From: Bacillaceae bacterium JMAK1
GTDB taxonomy: Bacteria; Bacillota; Bacilli; Bacillales; Marinococcaceae
DNA length: 64,000 nucleotides
NCBI GenBank assembly: GCA_012970285.1
Contig: JIBW01000006.1
Coordinates: 496,001 to 560,000 of the forward strand
Direction of reading: 5' to 3'
The notes below the pieces were generated by a model. It was not told the DNA's origin, did no database searches, and was given only the letters and a program-made list of their open reading frames with translations. Of this stretch, positions 41,156 to 49,875 are shown one piece after another. The position numbers and the translations under genes were made by a program. The first letter of the stretch is position 1, and every line of letters starts with the position of its first letter.

Positions 41156-42634
41156 TTATTCGTCTCTTAAACCTCCTTGCCATAAATGACTATCTTCAAG
41201 CGCATTCCCTAATCGTAACAACAACGATTCATTACCTTTTTGGGCCATCGCTTGTACGCCTATTGGCAAACCATTCTTGCATTGGTAGACAGGAAGTGAG
41301 ATGGCAGGTTGGCCTGTTATGTTAGAAAGTTGCGTAAACGGTGAATACGTTAAGCTCGGTAAAAACATCTCGTAAATGAGTGACTGTTGTTGCATTGGGT
41401 TCAACCCATTTAAGCGATCAATCCATTGCGCTTTATCCTCTGTTGAAGGGGTTAATTCTCCAATCTTAGGTGCGTGGTCCGCTGTAGAAGGGGTTAAATA
41501 CAAATCATACGTTTCATGAAAACGAACCATTCGCATGAGGGCATCATCCCAACCATTGATGCTTTTTGCATAATGATTCGCACCAATTTGCCTCCCGGCA
41601 GTTGCCAGCATCCACGTCTCTAATTCACAATCTTCATCAGTAATTGCTATGCCCGTCGCCTTCTCAAGTGAATCCAGGACATTCGCCATTTCTCCGCTAT
41701 TCATCACATAATAATTCTCCATCAAGTTTGTACCATCAATGCCTGGTGAACAATTTTCTACATAATGACCTTCACGCTCAAGCCAGTATGCAACTTGTCT
41801 AACAGCTTCCTTTGCGCTCTCACTCACCTTCGTTCCGACAGGCGATTGATCACTCCACGCAATTCTCAACTTCCCTAATGGCTTCTTAGCATCTTCTAGA
41901 TAACAACCTTCGAATAACGGGATTTGAAACGCGGCTTCTAATTGGAACGTTTGCAATTCGTCTAGAACCGCTGCACTGTCTCTCACTGAGCGACTGATAA
42001 CAAAATCAATTGCCGCTCCTTGCCACTGCCTTCCAACTCCAGGACCAACAGGCATTCTTCCCCTCGTTGGTTTCAGTCCAACGAGCCCTGTCCACGATGC
42101 AGGAATTCGTATCGAACCACCTCCATCGCTTGCCGCTGCGATCGGAACCATTCCAGAAGCAACCGCTGCCGCTGCCCCACCACTAGACCCACCAGGTGAG
42201 TATTCCTTGTTCCAAGGATTCCGTGAGGGTCCATGAATGGCCGGTTCAGTAATGTTCTTAATGCCAAGTTCAGGAGAGTTTGTAAAGCCAGTAAATAAAA
42301 AACCTGCGCTTCTTAGACGATTGACATAATGACTGTTTCGTTGCGCGACACGTTTCTTCAATAACGTCGACCCTGCATCAATGACTTCTCCCTCTAGCAT
42401 ATGTGAAAGATTTTTAAGCAGTAACGGCACTCCGGAAAAACGAGTGTCTCGTCTCGCATGCTCCGCTTCTGCTCTCACTTTGTCATAACGCTCATGAACG
42501 ATCGCATTTAATTCGCCATTTTGTTGATGAGCACACGCAATGCTCGCTTCTACAACTTCCTTGGCACTCCATTCGCGGCTTTTTAGCTTTTCGCTCAATG
42601 CAATTCCGTCCATTAACCTATACTCTTGCTCCAT
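41156..42634 (-). CDS. Amidase-signature-family hydrolase
   Basis: This 492-residue enzyme has the Ser-cisSer-Lys triad of the amidase signature family: Lys in PLLLKNL (about residue 75), GSSGGAAAAVASG, and GGGSIRIPASWTGLVGLKPTRGR with the nucleophile Ser in the second motif. The overall layout is close to 6-aminohexanoate-cyclic-dimer hydrolase (NylA) and other stand-alone amidases. It is not a GatA, as no gatB/gatC is near. It hydrolyses an amide to acid plus amine and is followed by the Nudix gene. Confidence 0.87.
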   Translation of the reverse strand: MEQEYRLMDGIALSEKLKSREWSAKEVVEASIACAHQQNGELNAIVHERYDKVRAEAEHARRDTRFSGVPLLLKNLSHMLEGEVIDAGSTLLKKRVAQRNSHYVNRLRSAGFLFTGFTNSPELGIKNITEPAIHGPSRNPWNKEYSPGGSSGGAAAAVASGMVPIAAASDGGGSIRIPASWTGLVGLKPTRGRMPVGPGVGRQWQGAAIDFVISRSVRDSAAVLDELQTFQLEAAFQIPLFEGCYLEDAKKPLGKLRIAWSDQSPVGTKVSESAKEAVRQVAYWLEREGHYVENCSPGIDGTNLMENYYVMNSGEMANVLDSLEKATGIAITDEDCELETWMLATAGRQIGANHYAKSINGWDDALMRMVRFHETYDLYLTPSTADHAPKIGELTPSTEDKAQWIDRLNGLNPMQQQSLIYEMFLPSLTYSPFTQLSNITGQPAISLPVYQCKNGLPIGVQAMAQKGNESLLLRLGNALEDSHLWQGGLRDE

Positions 42635-42776
42635 CCTTTGCCCCTCCCAACCGAATCTTAACTTGCTATTCTCTACCCGAAAGCGTACAAGGGAAATCCT
42701 TTACTTCTATCGTTTTAAAGTTACCTACACAATTCGCCAACTGATTTCCGTTATCCTCTGCGGCACCTTTATTAAT

Positions 42777-42824
42777 AAAAAAATAAGAACTCTACTCGAA
42801 TGATCATTCAAGTAGAGTTCTTAT
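42777..42824 (-). terminator. Terminator after the TAXI-TRAP operon
   Basis: A 20-bp near-perfect stem (from ATAAGAACTCTACT at 42783 to AGTAGAGTTCTTAT ending 42824) lies two bases after the permease stop and is followed on minus by TTTTTTTATT. Confidence 0.88.
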
Positions 42825-42826
42825 GA

Positions 42827-45016
42827 TTAAGCAGTGACTGCCTGACCTGGATCAGCTTCTTGGTCTTGTCGTTTCTTTCTCATCTTATTGATGGTAATTA
42901 AGAGAGCAAACAACCCGATTCCAAGTAGGTCTGTGTATATTGAGGCATGAATGAATACGAGTGATGACGTTAAGGCTATAATCCATTCGAACCAACGATA
43001 ATTCGTAAATAGATAACGCTGAATAACGGTTACAAATACAAGAATACCGATAAGCGCGGTAAAGATCGCCCATACGATTTCATACCATGCGTAAAGACCT
43101 GCGTTTTCTGGAAGCAAAAGAATAATTGTGTTTGTTGCAAAGATAAACGGCAGGAGCAAAGCACCTGTATCGTATTTGAAACCTTGTACCCCTGTAATAA
43201 TTGGATCGGCTTTTGCAATTCCTGATATCGCATATGCCGGCAAGTTAACAGGTGGTGTATCATCGGCAAGAACTCCGTAATAAAGTACAAATAAGTGGGC
43301 GGCCATAATCGGCACGTTCATCTCAATGAGTGCCGGCGCAACCATGGCGGCTAAAATAACATAGGTTGCTGTCGTTGGTAAACCGAGACCAACAATTAAA
43401 CAGGCGATAAATGTAAAGAATAGCGCGAGCAATAGGTTGTCCCCTGCAAAACCAACAATAATTGTAGGTAGTTTACCAGATAAGCCGGTAAGGTTAATAA
43501 CCCCAATTAAAATCCCTGCTGTCGCACACGCTGTTACAACGGTAAGCGACTTACGAGCTGACATTTCAAAACTTACAACGAGCTCACGCACACCGAATTT
43601 AACAGGAGCAGATTCAATTTTGTATCGCTTTTGAAACAATACGAAGAAGATACATACAAAAATTCCAATTGCTATCATTATTGAGATCTCAATATGCCAT
43701 CCAAGTAATACGTGCATAAGATAAGAGATTCCAGCGAGAACGGCTGCAATTAACAATCCTGCACCAAATCGCTCACGTAGACGATGAGCAAACACTGCAA
43801 CGGTAAGCAACATAACAATTGAGAAGAATGCCGCGTTAAAGACTGTATTTCCAACTAGCACAAAGTATACGAGTGCTAGAATCGGAATAATTAAGTAACC
43901 TTGTTGCAATAAACTCCTCTTGGCAGGAACAAGCGTTGACTTATCCAAACCTCTGATGTCGTTTTTCACGGATTCAATGTGGACCATCCAAAGAATGGCA
44001 ATATACGTTAATACGGCCGGGATTAAGGCTGAGACCATGATCTGAGCATAACTATATGGTGTATACTCAATCATTAAAAATGCTGCTGCACCCATAACTG
44101 GTGGTAAGAGCTGTCCACTAGAGGATGATGCAACCTCAATCCCCCCGGCAACTTGCGGTTTAAATCCAACTTTCTTCATTAATGGGATTGTAAACGTTCC
44201 TGTTGTTACTGCATTGGCTACGGAACTACCTGAAATGGATCCCATAAAACCAGAACCAACAACCGCGGCTTTCGCTGGTCCACCACGATAGTGACCAACC
44301 ATACGAAGAGCAAGATCAATAAACATCTTACCTGCACCCGTTGCCTCTAAAATCGCACCAAACATAACGAAAATAAAGACGTAGTTCGCTGATACAGAAA
44401 GTGGTGTACCGAGAATACCTGTGCTTGTGTACATCATTTCATAAATAAACGTATCAAAGTTCGCACGGCTATGTGAGAAAGGTGGCGGTAAAAGATTGCC
44501 AAAGAAATAGTATGCAATAAAACAAAGCGCAATAATAAGTAAAGGCTTACCGACAACTCGACGAGTCGCTTCGATAATTAAGAGAATCATAATGATCCCT
44601 GCAATCATATGAATTGTATCCATACGACCTGAAAGAATTGCTGGTGCCGTTTGACTATACATAACAAACAGACCGACAACGAGTGCAACTCCCGCTAGTA
44701 AGAAGTCATACCAGACAATGGTTTGCTGACTTAATCCTTTTTTCCGTGGGAAAATTAAGTAAACGAGAACTAACCCTAGAATCAAATGAATAAACAAATG
44801 TTGCCTTGTTCCTACAATTAGACCAAACCCTGCAGTATAAAGATGATAAGCGGCCATCCCAACACATATTACTAAAATCAGTAATGCTTTCCAGCCGAAG
44901 ACTTTCCGGTCACTACCTTCTACTTCTTCTGTATCTGGAAGGTCTGCGGGGATTTCGACCTCTGTCGCATCGACATTGCCTTTGAATTTTTTCTTATCCA
45001 AATCTGACATGGTCAT
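42827..45016 (-). CDS. TRAP transporter fused permease (TAXI type, 4TM-12TM)
   Basis: This 729-residue protein has about 18 or more membrane segments, with the small (DctQ-like) and large (DctM-like) subunits fused. The DctM part is marked by GSGFMGSISGSSVANAVTTG (about 255-274), PPVMGAAAFLM, and the second-half motif GLGLPTTATYVILAAMVAP. Fused permeases work with TAXI binding proteins and move dicarboxylates or amino-acid-like acids with Na+ or H+. It follows the DUF1850 gene with a 4-bp overlap. Confidence 0.92.
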   Translation of the reverse strand: MTMSDLDKKKFKGNVDATEVEIPADLPDTEEVEGSDRKVFGWKALLILVICVGMAAYHLYTAGFGLIVGTRQHLFIHLILGLVLVYLIFPRKKGLSQQTIVWYDFLLAGVALVVGLFVMYSQTAPAILSGRMDTIHMIAGIIMILLIIEATRRVVGKPLLIIALCFIAYYFFGNLLPPPFSHSRANFDTFIYEMMYTSTGILGTPLSVSANYVFIFVMFGAILEATGAGKMFIDLALRMVGHYRGGPAKAAVVGSGFMGSISGSSVANAVTTGTFTIPLMKKVGFKPQVAGGIEVASSSSGQLLPPVMGAAAFLMIEYTPYSYAQIMVSALIPAVLTYIAILWMVHIESVKNDIRGLDKSTLVPAKRSLLQQGYLIIPILALVYFVLVGNTVFNAAFFSIVMLLTVAVFAHRLRERFGAGLLIAAVLAGISYLMHVLLGWHIEISIMIAIGIFVCIFFVLFQKRYKIESAPVKFGVRELVVSFEMSARKSLTVVTACATAGILIGVINLTGLSGKLPTIIVGFAGDNLLLALFFTFIACLIVGLGLPTTATYVILAAMVAPALIEMNVPIMAAHLFVLYYGVLADDTPPVNLPAYAISGIAKADPIITGVQGFKYDTGALLLPFIFATNTIILLLPENAGLYAWYEIVWAIFTALIGILVFVTVIQRYLFTNYRWFEWIIALTSSLVFIHASIYTDLLGIGLFALLITINKMRKKRQDQEADPGQAVTA

Positions 45017-45513
45017 CCTCCTGTAACCTCAATTGTTAACTTCCGTACATCCTCCGGCAATTCTGATAACACGATGATCTCTTCATCTTCATATTGAAAG
45101 GTATGCTCATACATGTTGGAAGGCATGAGATTAATGGAATCAATCTCTCGAGTAGGACTCGGGACGATAAAATACCCATCGATCATTTCCATTTCCTCTT
45201 CTTCAGCATAAGGAATACCTGCACCAAAAGACTTTGTCCACGTTTCCTTCGGAACAATGATGTAGTTTTCATCAACCATAAAAATCTCTCGAATCGGTGT
45301 TTTCATAACAGAATGGATGTACTCATGATAAAACTGGGTACCCGGCGATACCTCATAGTTATAAAGCACTTCACCGGTTTCATTTGCAACGATTTGTAGC
45401 TTTGGTTCACGCTGAATTGTCATCATAGTCAGGACAATAATCAGACTAGAAAAAACGAGGAGAAGAGCTAGTAATCGCCCTCCTCGTTTGGAAACCTTAT
45501 TATTGATTTTCAT
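45013..45513 (-). CDS. DUF1850 protein of the TAXI-TRAP operon
   Basis: This 166-residue protein starts at ATG 45511-45513, inside the last codons of the binding-protein gene, so translation is coupled. It has an N-terminal membrane segment (GRLLALLLVFSSLIIVLTM) and an extracytoplasmic domain with YEVSPGTQFYHEYIHSVMKTP and ETWTKSFGAGIP, as in DUF1850 proteins that accompany TAXI-TRAP permeases. Its job in transport is not known. It overlaps the permease by 4 bp. Confidence 0.82.
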   Translation of the reverse strand: MKINNKVSKRGGRLLALLLVFSSLIIVLTMMTIQREPKLQIVANETGEVLYNYEVSPGTQFYHEYIHSVMKTPIREIFMVDENYIIVPKETWTKSFGAGIPYAEEEEMEMIDGYFIVPSPTREIDSINLMPSNMYEHTFQYEDEEIIVLSELPEDVRKLTIEVTGG

Positions 45514-46438
45514 CGTAGAACTGTTGAGCACCTGGGTGCAAATCAATCGACATTCCTTCAAGCGCAGTGTCTAAGCTAATGAAGCTACCTGCATTGTGTG
45601 CATTTGCGAAATTGTCTTCATTATCAAAAATCGCTGTCAAAACATCGTAAATGACTTCGTCGTCAAGGTCTGCTTGTGCAACGAGCATTGCTTGTACCGC
45701 GAGGGTATTAACTGGTGCATCTAAGCCGTACGAGTCTTCAATTGTATACTCTGTATAGAACGGATACTCATCAAGAAGAGCTTGAGCGGCATCTGCTTCT
45801 ACATCAACGAGTGTAATGTTTGCTTGTGCAGACAATGCTTCAATTGCCCCTGTTGGTGTACCTGCTACAATAATAGCTGCATCAATGTTGCCATCTTGCA
45901 AGCTGTCGGCTGCATCACCAAAGTCTTGGTATTCCACACTAAAGTCATCATATGACATACCGTGAGCGTCTAGAATTTGGCTTGCTACGACCTCTGTACC
46001 TGATCCAACGTCACCAACAGCAACACTCATTCCAGCTAAATCACTAACTGTCTCAATACCTGACGATTCAGTTGCAACAATTTGGATTACTTCTGGATAA
46101 AGAGTTGCAAGACCGAGAACACCTTCAACTGGCTCTTCGAAGAAATCGTTTCCACCTTGTTCTGCATAATAAGCCGTATCATTTTGCGAAAAGGCAATGT
46201 GACCGTTTCCATCTGCAATGTCGTTAATATTAACAACGGATGCACCTGTTGAGAAATGAGATGCATCATGACTATCCACATGGTCGTTAATCACTGTTGC
46301 TACTTGAGCACCAAGTGGGTAATAAGCCCCTTGTTCTCCACCCGTGAGGATTTCTAGTTCTTCTTCAAAGTCTCCACATGCCGCAAGTAATGCTACAGAC
46401 GCGCCAGCGACTAAAGTCGTACCAAATAACTTTTTCAC
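45500..46438 (-). CDS. TAXI-family TRAP solute-binding lipoprotein
   Basis: This 312-residue protein uses GTG 46436-46438, seven bases after GGGGGT; longer readings lack a site. The lipoprotein signal ends LLAAC (Cys21). The mature part starts LEILTGGEQGAYYPLGAQVA, the TAXI signature, and later has SGIETVSDLAGMSVAVGDVGSG. It delivers a carboxylate or amino-acid-like substrate to the fused permease. It is first in the SBP-DUF1850-permease run; a LysR gene and an inverted repeat lie just upstream. Confidence 0.9.
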   Translation of the reverse strand: MKKLFGTTLVAGASVALLAACGDFEEELEILTGGEQGAYYPLGAQVATVINDHVDSHDASHFSTGASVVNINDIADGNGHIAFSQNDTAYYAEQGGNDFFEEPVEGVLGLATLYPEVIQIVATESSGIETVSDLAGMSVAVGDVGSGTEVVASQILDAHGMSYDDFSVEYQDFGDAADSLQDGNIDAAIIVAGTPTGAIEALSAQANITLVDVEADAAQALLDEYPFYTEYTIEDSYGLDAPVNTLAVQAMLVAQADLDDEVIYDVLTAIFDNEDNFANAHNAGSFISLDTALEGMSIDLHPGAQQFYDENQ

Positions 46439-46550
46439 AATAATGACCCCCATCATGTAGTAATTCGGAATTTTTTTATAAATAGATACAAATAGATTCC
46501 TCATTAACCCTACCATGATCTTTATCTGCTTTTAATTAAGTATTTATTAT

Positions 46551-46577
46551 AGATTTATAATCCTTAATTATAAATCT
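46551..46577. promoter_or_regulatory. Perfect 11-bp inverted repeat, LysR-type operator candidate
   Basis: AGATTTATAAT (46551-46561) and ATTATAAATCT (46567-46577) are separated by CCTTA, between the LysR gene and the TAXI binding-protein gene. The T-N11-A content fits a LysR box. It overlaps the LysR stop codon and could also be a weak AT-rich hairpin. Confidence 0.5.
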
Positions 46578-47491
46578 TAACTTGTTATACTCGAAAACTC
46601 ATCTTTTGCAATGTCGACAACTTCTTTTGTGACTTGCGGGGTATAAGGAGTATCTTCCCAGATCATAGTTATTGAACTCATTAGTACCTGGTCTGAAAGT
46701 CTCACCGATGTAACCGAATCATTTCTAAGAAGTTGAACCATGTCTTCAGGCATAAGCGTCACACCTAAACCATGGCTGATTAACGTTTCAATCGTCATAA
46801 TCTCAGGACCACTGCAAATCGTATTCGGCACAAAACCCGCTTGTAAACATGCTCTTTCCAATAAATAATACAGCTCTGGTGAGTTTTTCGGGTGGTAATG
46901 AATAAACGGTTCATCTTTTAATTGTTTTAAATCAAGTATGTTATCATTTGCAAAGCGATGGTCTTTTGAGACAACCGCCATTAATGGGTGTTGACTTAAC
47001 TCATATGTACTTAAATTTTCTTTATCTAGCTCGCTCGATTCGGGTGACATCCGCACGAAAGCGATATGGCTTTTTTGTTTTTTGATCGACTCAATCGCCA
47101 CTTTAGACGTCGTTTCATCTAAATAAAGTTCAGCATCTGCATTCGTCTCTCCCATTCGTTTCACGAGACTTGGCAACCAAAGGTTGGCAGCAGACGGCAC
47201 CGTAGAGATATGAATGATCGCTTGTGGTACTTTTTTGAGTGTTGAAATTTCTTCAATCGTGTTCTCTATTTTATTAAAGGAAGGCTTTAGATTTTCATAA
47301 AGAAAAGCGCCTTCGTCAGTTAAGGTTACACGCCTTGTCGTTCTTTTCAGTAACTTAAATCCTAACTCTTTCTCCAATGAAGAAATCTGCTGGCTGAGCC
47401 CAGGCTGACTGACATGCAAGTACCTGGACGCCTCACTGAAATTTAGCGTTCGAGCTACTTCAAGAAAATATCTAAATCCTAATAAGTTCAT
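46577..47491 (-). CDS. LysR-type regulator of the TAXI-TRAP locus
   Basis: This 304-residue protein has the LysR helix-turn-helix LNFSEASRYLHVSQPGLSQQ (about residues 15-34) and a C-terminal effector domain. Two starts are possible: GTG 47503, overlapping the upstream stop as GTGA, or ATG 47491 after AGAGGG. The ATG is chosen because it gives the usual LysR N-terminus. It is on the same strand as its likely targets and placed between the dehydrogenase-like gene and the transporter, so it may also be co-transcribed. Confidence 0.86.
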   Translation of the reverse strand: MNLLGFRYFLEVARTLNFSEASRYLHVSQPGLSQQISSLEKELGFKLLKRTTRRVTLTDEGAFLYENLKPSFNKIENTIEEISTLKKVPQAIIHISTVPSAANLWLPSLVKRMGETNADAELYLDETTSKVAIESIKKQKSHIAFVRMSPESSELDKENLSTYELSQHPLMAVVSKDHRFANDNILDLKQLKDEPFIHYHPKNSPELYYLLERACLQAGFVPNTICSGPEIMTIETLISHGLGVTLMPEDMVQLLRNDSVTSVRLSDQVLMSSITMIWEDTPYTPQVTKEVVDIAKDEFSSITS

Positions 47492-47499
47492 CCCCTCTA

Positions 47500-48510
47500 T
47501 CACCCTCTATAACGATATCTAGGCAAGCCCCCATCCATCATTGTTACAAGACCTACTTGCTCTTGCCATGCTAGAGACTTCCCTATATTAACGATCATTG
47601 ATGCTGTTGCCGTATCACCGAATATTCCGTTAGGAACAAGCAATTGCACATGATCATTCCCTTCAACAGAAATGGCATCTTGAGATTCTACACCGATCGC
47701 CATCTTTAATTCGAGTTCGAGCGATATGCCTTCTTCTGTGACTGCACTCATCTTTTGAAGCTGCCCTGCAACATCTCCAATTTCCAGGTCAATCCAAGGA
47801 AGTGACAGTTGCTGCTCTAGTAAAACAGGTTGCAATGATGCGTCAATTTCTTGAATCGTTATTCCAAGACCTGCCGCCAACATTCGTAACGATTCTTCCA
47901 AGCCAACATGCCCAATCGCATTATCTTTTGCCAGTTCTTCAAATGCTTCAATCGTTTTGCCAATTCCGACTTTCTGTTGAAGAGGAACACGACGTTTGCT
48001 AGCATCAACATGACGTTTGATTTGAATGCGTGTAATCCCATCGGTTACAGTACTCGCAACAAGTGGAAGTGTATCCATAACAAAGCCAGGATTAATACCA
48101 GTCCCAATGACTGCTTTTCCCTTACTCCGTGCATAATAATCGATCTCAGCACTAAGCTCTGGATAACGATGCCAAGGATAGAGAAGCTCTTCACACGTGG
48201 ATACGACATGAAAGCCGTGATCAAGAAGCTCTTTAATTTGGGGCCAAACTGAGGGAAGGTGCGAACCCGTAGCATGAACTGCAACTTTATGTTCGTAAGC
48301 ACTTACAATTTCTTGTAATTTCGAAATATTAGCATGAATATGACGATTCGCAGGGGCTTCACTTACAAGTTCAGATAGTGGAAGATCTCGTTTTTGTGGG
48401 TCAAGATCGACACCACCAACAACCTCCATATGTTCTTCTAGACTGCACTTCTTAAGAATCTCTACTCCGATCGGACCTAATCCAAATGAAACAACCGCAA
48501 TCTTTGACAT
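47500..48510 (-). CDS. 2,4-diaminopentanoate dehydrogenase-like / dihydrodipicolinate-reductase-fold oxidoreductase
   Basis: This 336-residue protein has an N-terminal Rossmann motif VVSFGLGPIGVEILKKC (about residues 6-22), followed by VAVHATGSHLPSVWPQIKELL and the conserved VIGTGINPGFVMDTLPLV. These are hallmarks of NAD(P)-dependent 2,4-diaminopentanoate dehydrogenase (ornithine fermentation, ord) and its relatives, which share the DapB fold. The other ornithine-pathway genes are not here, so the reaction may be on a related amino acid. It is first in a run with LysR and the TAXI transporter. Confidence 0.72.
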   Translation of the reverse strand: MSKIAVVSFGLGPIGVEILKKCSLEEHMEVVGGVDLDPQKRDLPLSELVSEAPANRHIHANISKLQEIVSAYEHKVAVHATGSHLPSVWPQIKELLDHGFHVVSTCEELLYPWHRYPELSAEIDYYARSKGKAVIGTGINPGFVMDTLPLVASTVTDGITRIQIKRHVDASKRRVPLQQKVGIGKTIEAFEELAKDNAIGHVGLEESLRMLAAGLGITIQEIDASLQPVLLEQQLSLPWIDLEIGDVAGQLQKMSAVTEEGISLELELKMAIGVESQDAISVEGNDHVQLLVPNGIFGDTATASMIVNIGKSLAWQEQVGLVTMMDGGLPRYRYRG

Positions 48511-48682
48511 CTAACAAACACCTCGTATTCTTTAAAGTAGTACGAGGATAGCATATATTAGCAATAAGTATAAATTACTATTAATTATAACTCTATAACA
48601 GAAATCATTTTCTTGCAAATGCTTACAAAACTACGAATGCTCATACTTTATTTGTTAGAATTTGTGAATGGGGGGTATTTTC

Positions 48683-49858
48683 ATGACAATTACGAGACGG
48701 GATCATATCATTTTCTTAGCATCCGTCTTTTGCTTTTGGCTCGCGACTTACATATACGTCCCGATCTTTAGTTTATATCTAGAACAGATTGCTTTTCCAT
48801 ATGCAGCAATTGGAATTATTCTTGGAAGTTATGGAATTTTGCAAGTTGCATTGCGCTTCCCGTTAGGGATTCTATCCGATCGACTACGATCGATTCGAAA
48901 AGGACTTTATGTAAGTGGATTTGTTATTGCTGCAATTAGTGGGTTAATTCTCGTCTTTTTTGATTCCTTCGTGATGGTGTTAATTGGTCGTTTGCTTTCA
49001 GGTGTTACCGCCGCAATGTGGGTGATGGCGACGATTCTATATGCGCAATATGTTCATCAAGATCAAGCAGGTAAAGCGATGGGAGCGATGCAGCTATTCA
49101 CTGTCCTTCCGCAATTTGCTAGCATGCTTACGGCAGGATTTCTTGTGGAATCTTTCGGTTGGCTCTCACCATTTTGGGTAGGCGTAATCGTGTCACTAAT
49201 TGGGCTTATTCTCTCATTGTTCGTCAAAGTTGTAGACCATGATGCTACTCAAATTCAAACACTTAATGTACATGAGTATTTCACCCGTACGCTCAAAACA
49301 AAGTCTCTATTTCCACTTGCAACTATCGCTCTTATTACACACGGTCTGATGTTTATTTCAATTTTTGGCTTCACACCAAATTACGCTGCCACACTTGGAA
49401 TCAATGAACAACAAATGGTTCTTCTTATGACAGCTTTCTTTCTACCACATGCACTTTCTTCGTTAATGATAGCTACTATACAACTTACAAAAAAAGTAGA
49501 ATTGACCATCGTCATGAGCAGCCTATTTCTAACTGCGGTTACTTTTCTTACCGTCCCGTTGTCTACGGGTCTACTTTCTATTAGCATCGTTCATGCCATC
49601 ATTGGACTTGCATTAGGATTTGTATTACCAATTTGTTTGTCACAAGCAGCCACTCTGGCCCCTCCTTCAATGAAAACGACGATTATGGGGTTTTATCAAT
49701 CCTACTATGCAGCTGGGATTTTCTTAGGCCCTTGGTTGGCAGGACTCATTGCTGAACACTATTCATTATCAGCAGTCTTTATATTTGCGAGTCTTACCGC
49801 ATTTGCCGGAGGAATTCTTACCATTTATTTGGTCGTTCAGACAAAGAAAAACACGTGA
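48683..49858 (+). CDS. MFS transporter (DHA1-like)
   Basis: The 391-residue protein starts at ATG 48683, seven bases after GGGGGG. It has 12 predicted membrane segments, motif A as LGILSDRLRSIRKGL (about residues 66-80) and a GRLLSGVTAAMWVM motif B region. It resembles YfkF/YttB-type drug or metabolite exporters, but no substrate can be named. Its stop codon lies inside a hairpin shared with the convergent Rap-like gene. Confidence 0.83.
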   Translation: MTITRRDHIIFLASVFCFWLATYIYVPIFSLYLEQIAFPYAAIGIILGSYGILQVALRFPLGILSDRLRSIRKGLYVSGFVIAAISGLILVFFDSFVMVLIGRLLSGVTAAMWVMATILYAQYVHQDQAGKAMGAMQLFTVLPQFASMLTAGFLVESFGWLSPFWVGVIVSLIGLILSLFVKVVDHDATQIQTLNVHEYFTRTLKTKSLFPLATIALITHGLMFISIFGFTPNYAATLGINEQQMVLLMTAFFLPHALSSLMIATIQLTKKVELTIVMSSLFLTAVTFLTVPLSTGLLSISIVHAIIGLALGFVLPICLSQAATLAPPSMKTTIMGFYQSYYAAGIFLGPWLAGLIAEHYSLSAVFIFASLTAFAGGILTIYLVVQTKKNT

Positions 49859-49875
49859 TTCAACAGAATCACGTG
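49852..49875. terminator. Shared terminator containing both stop codons
   Basis: CACGTGATTC (49852-49861) and GAATCACGTG (49866-49875) pair perfectly around an AACA loop. The MFS stop (49856-49858) and the Rap-like stop (49869-49871) are both within the stem. On minus it is followed by TTTTTCTTTG; the plus-side tail is weaker. Confidence 0.78.

Noticed and set aside
41156-42634. Amidase as GatA of a tRNA-dependent amidotransferase
   Set aside because: No gatB or gatC is next to it and its overall arrangement is that of a stand-alone amidase.
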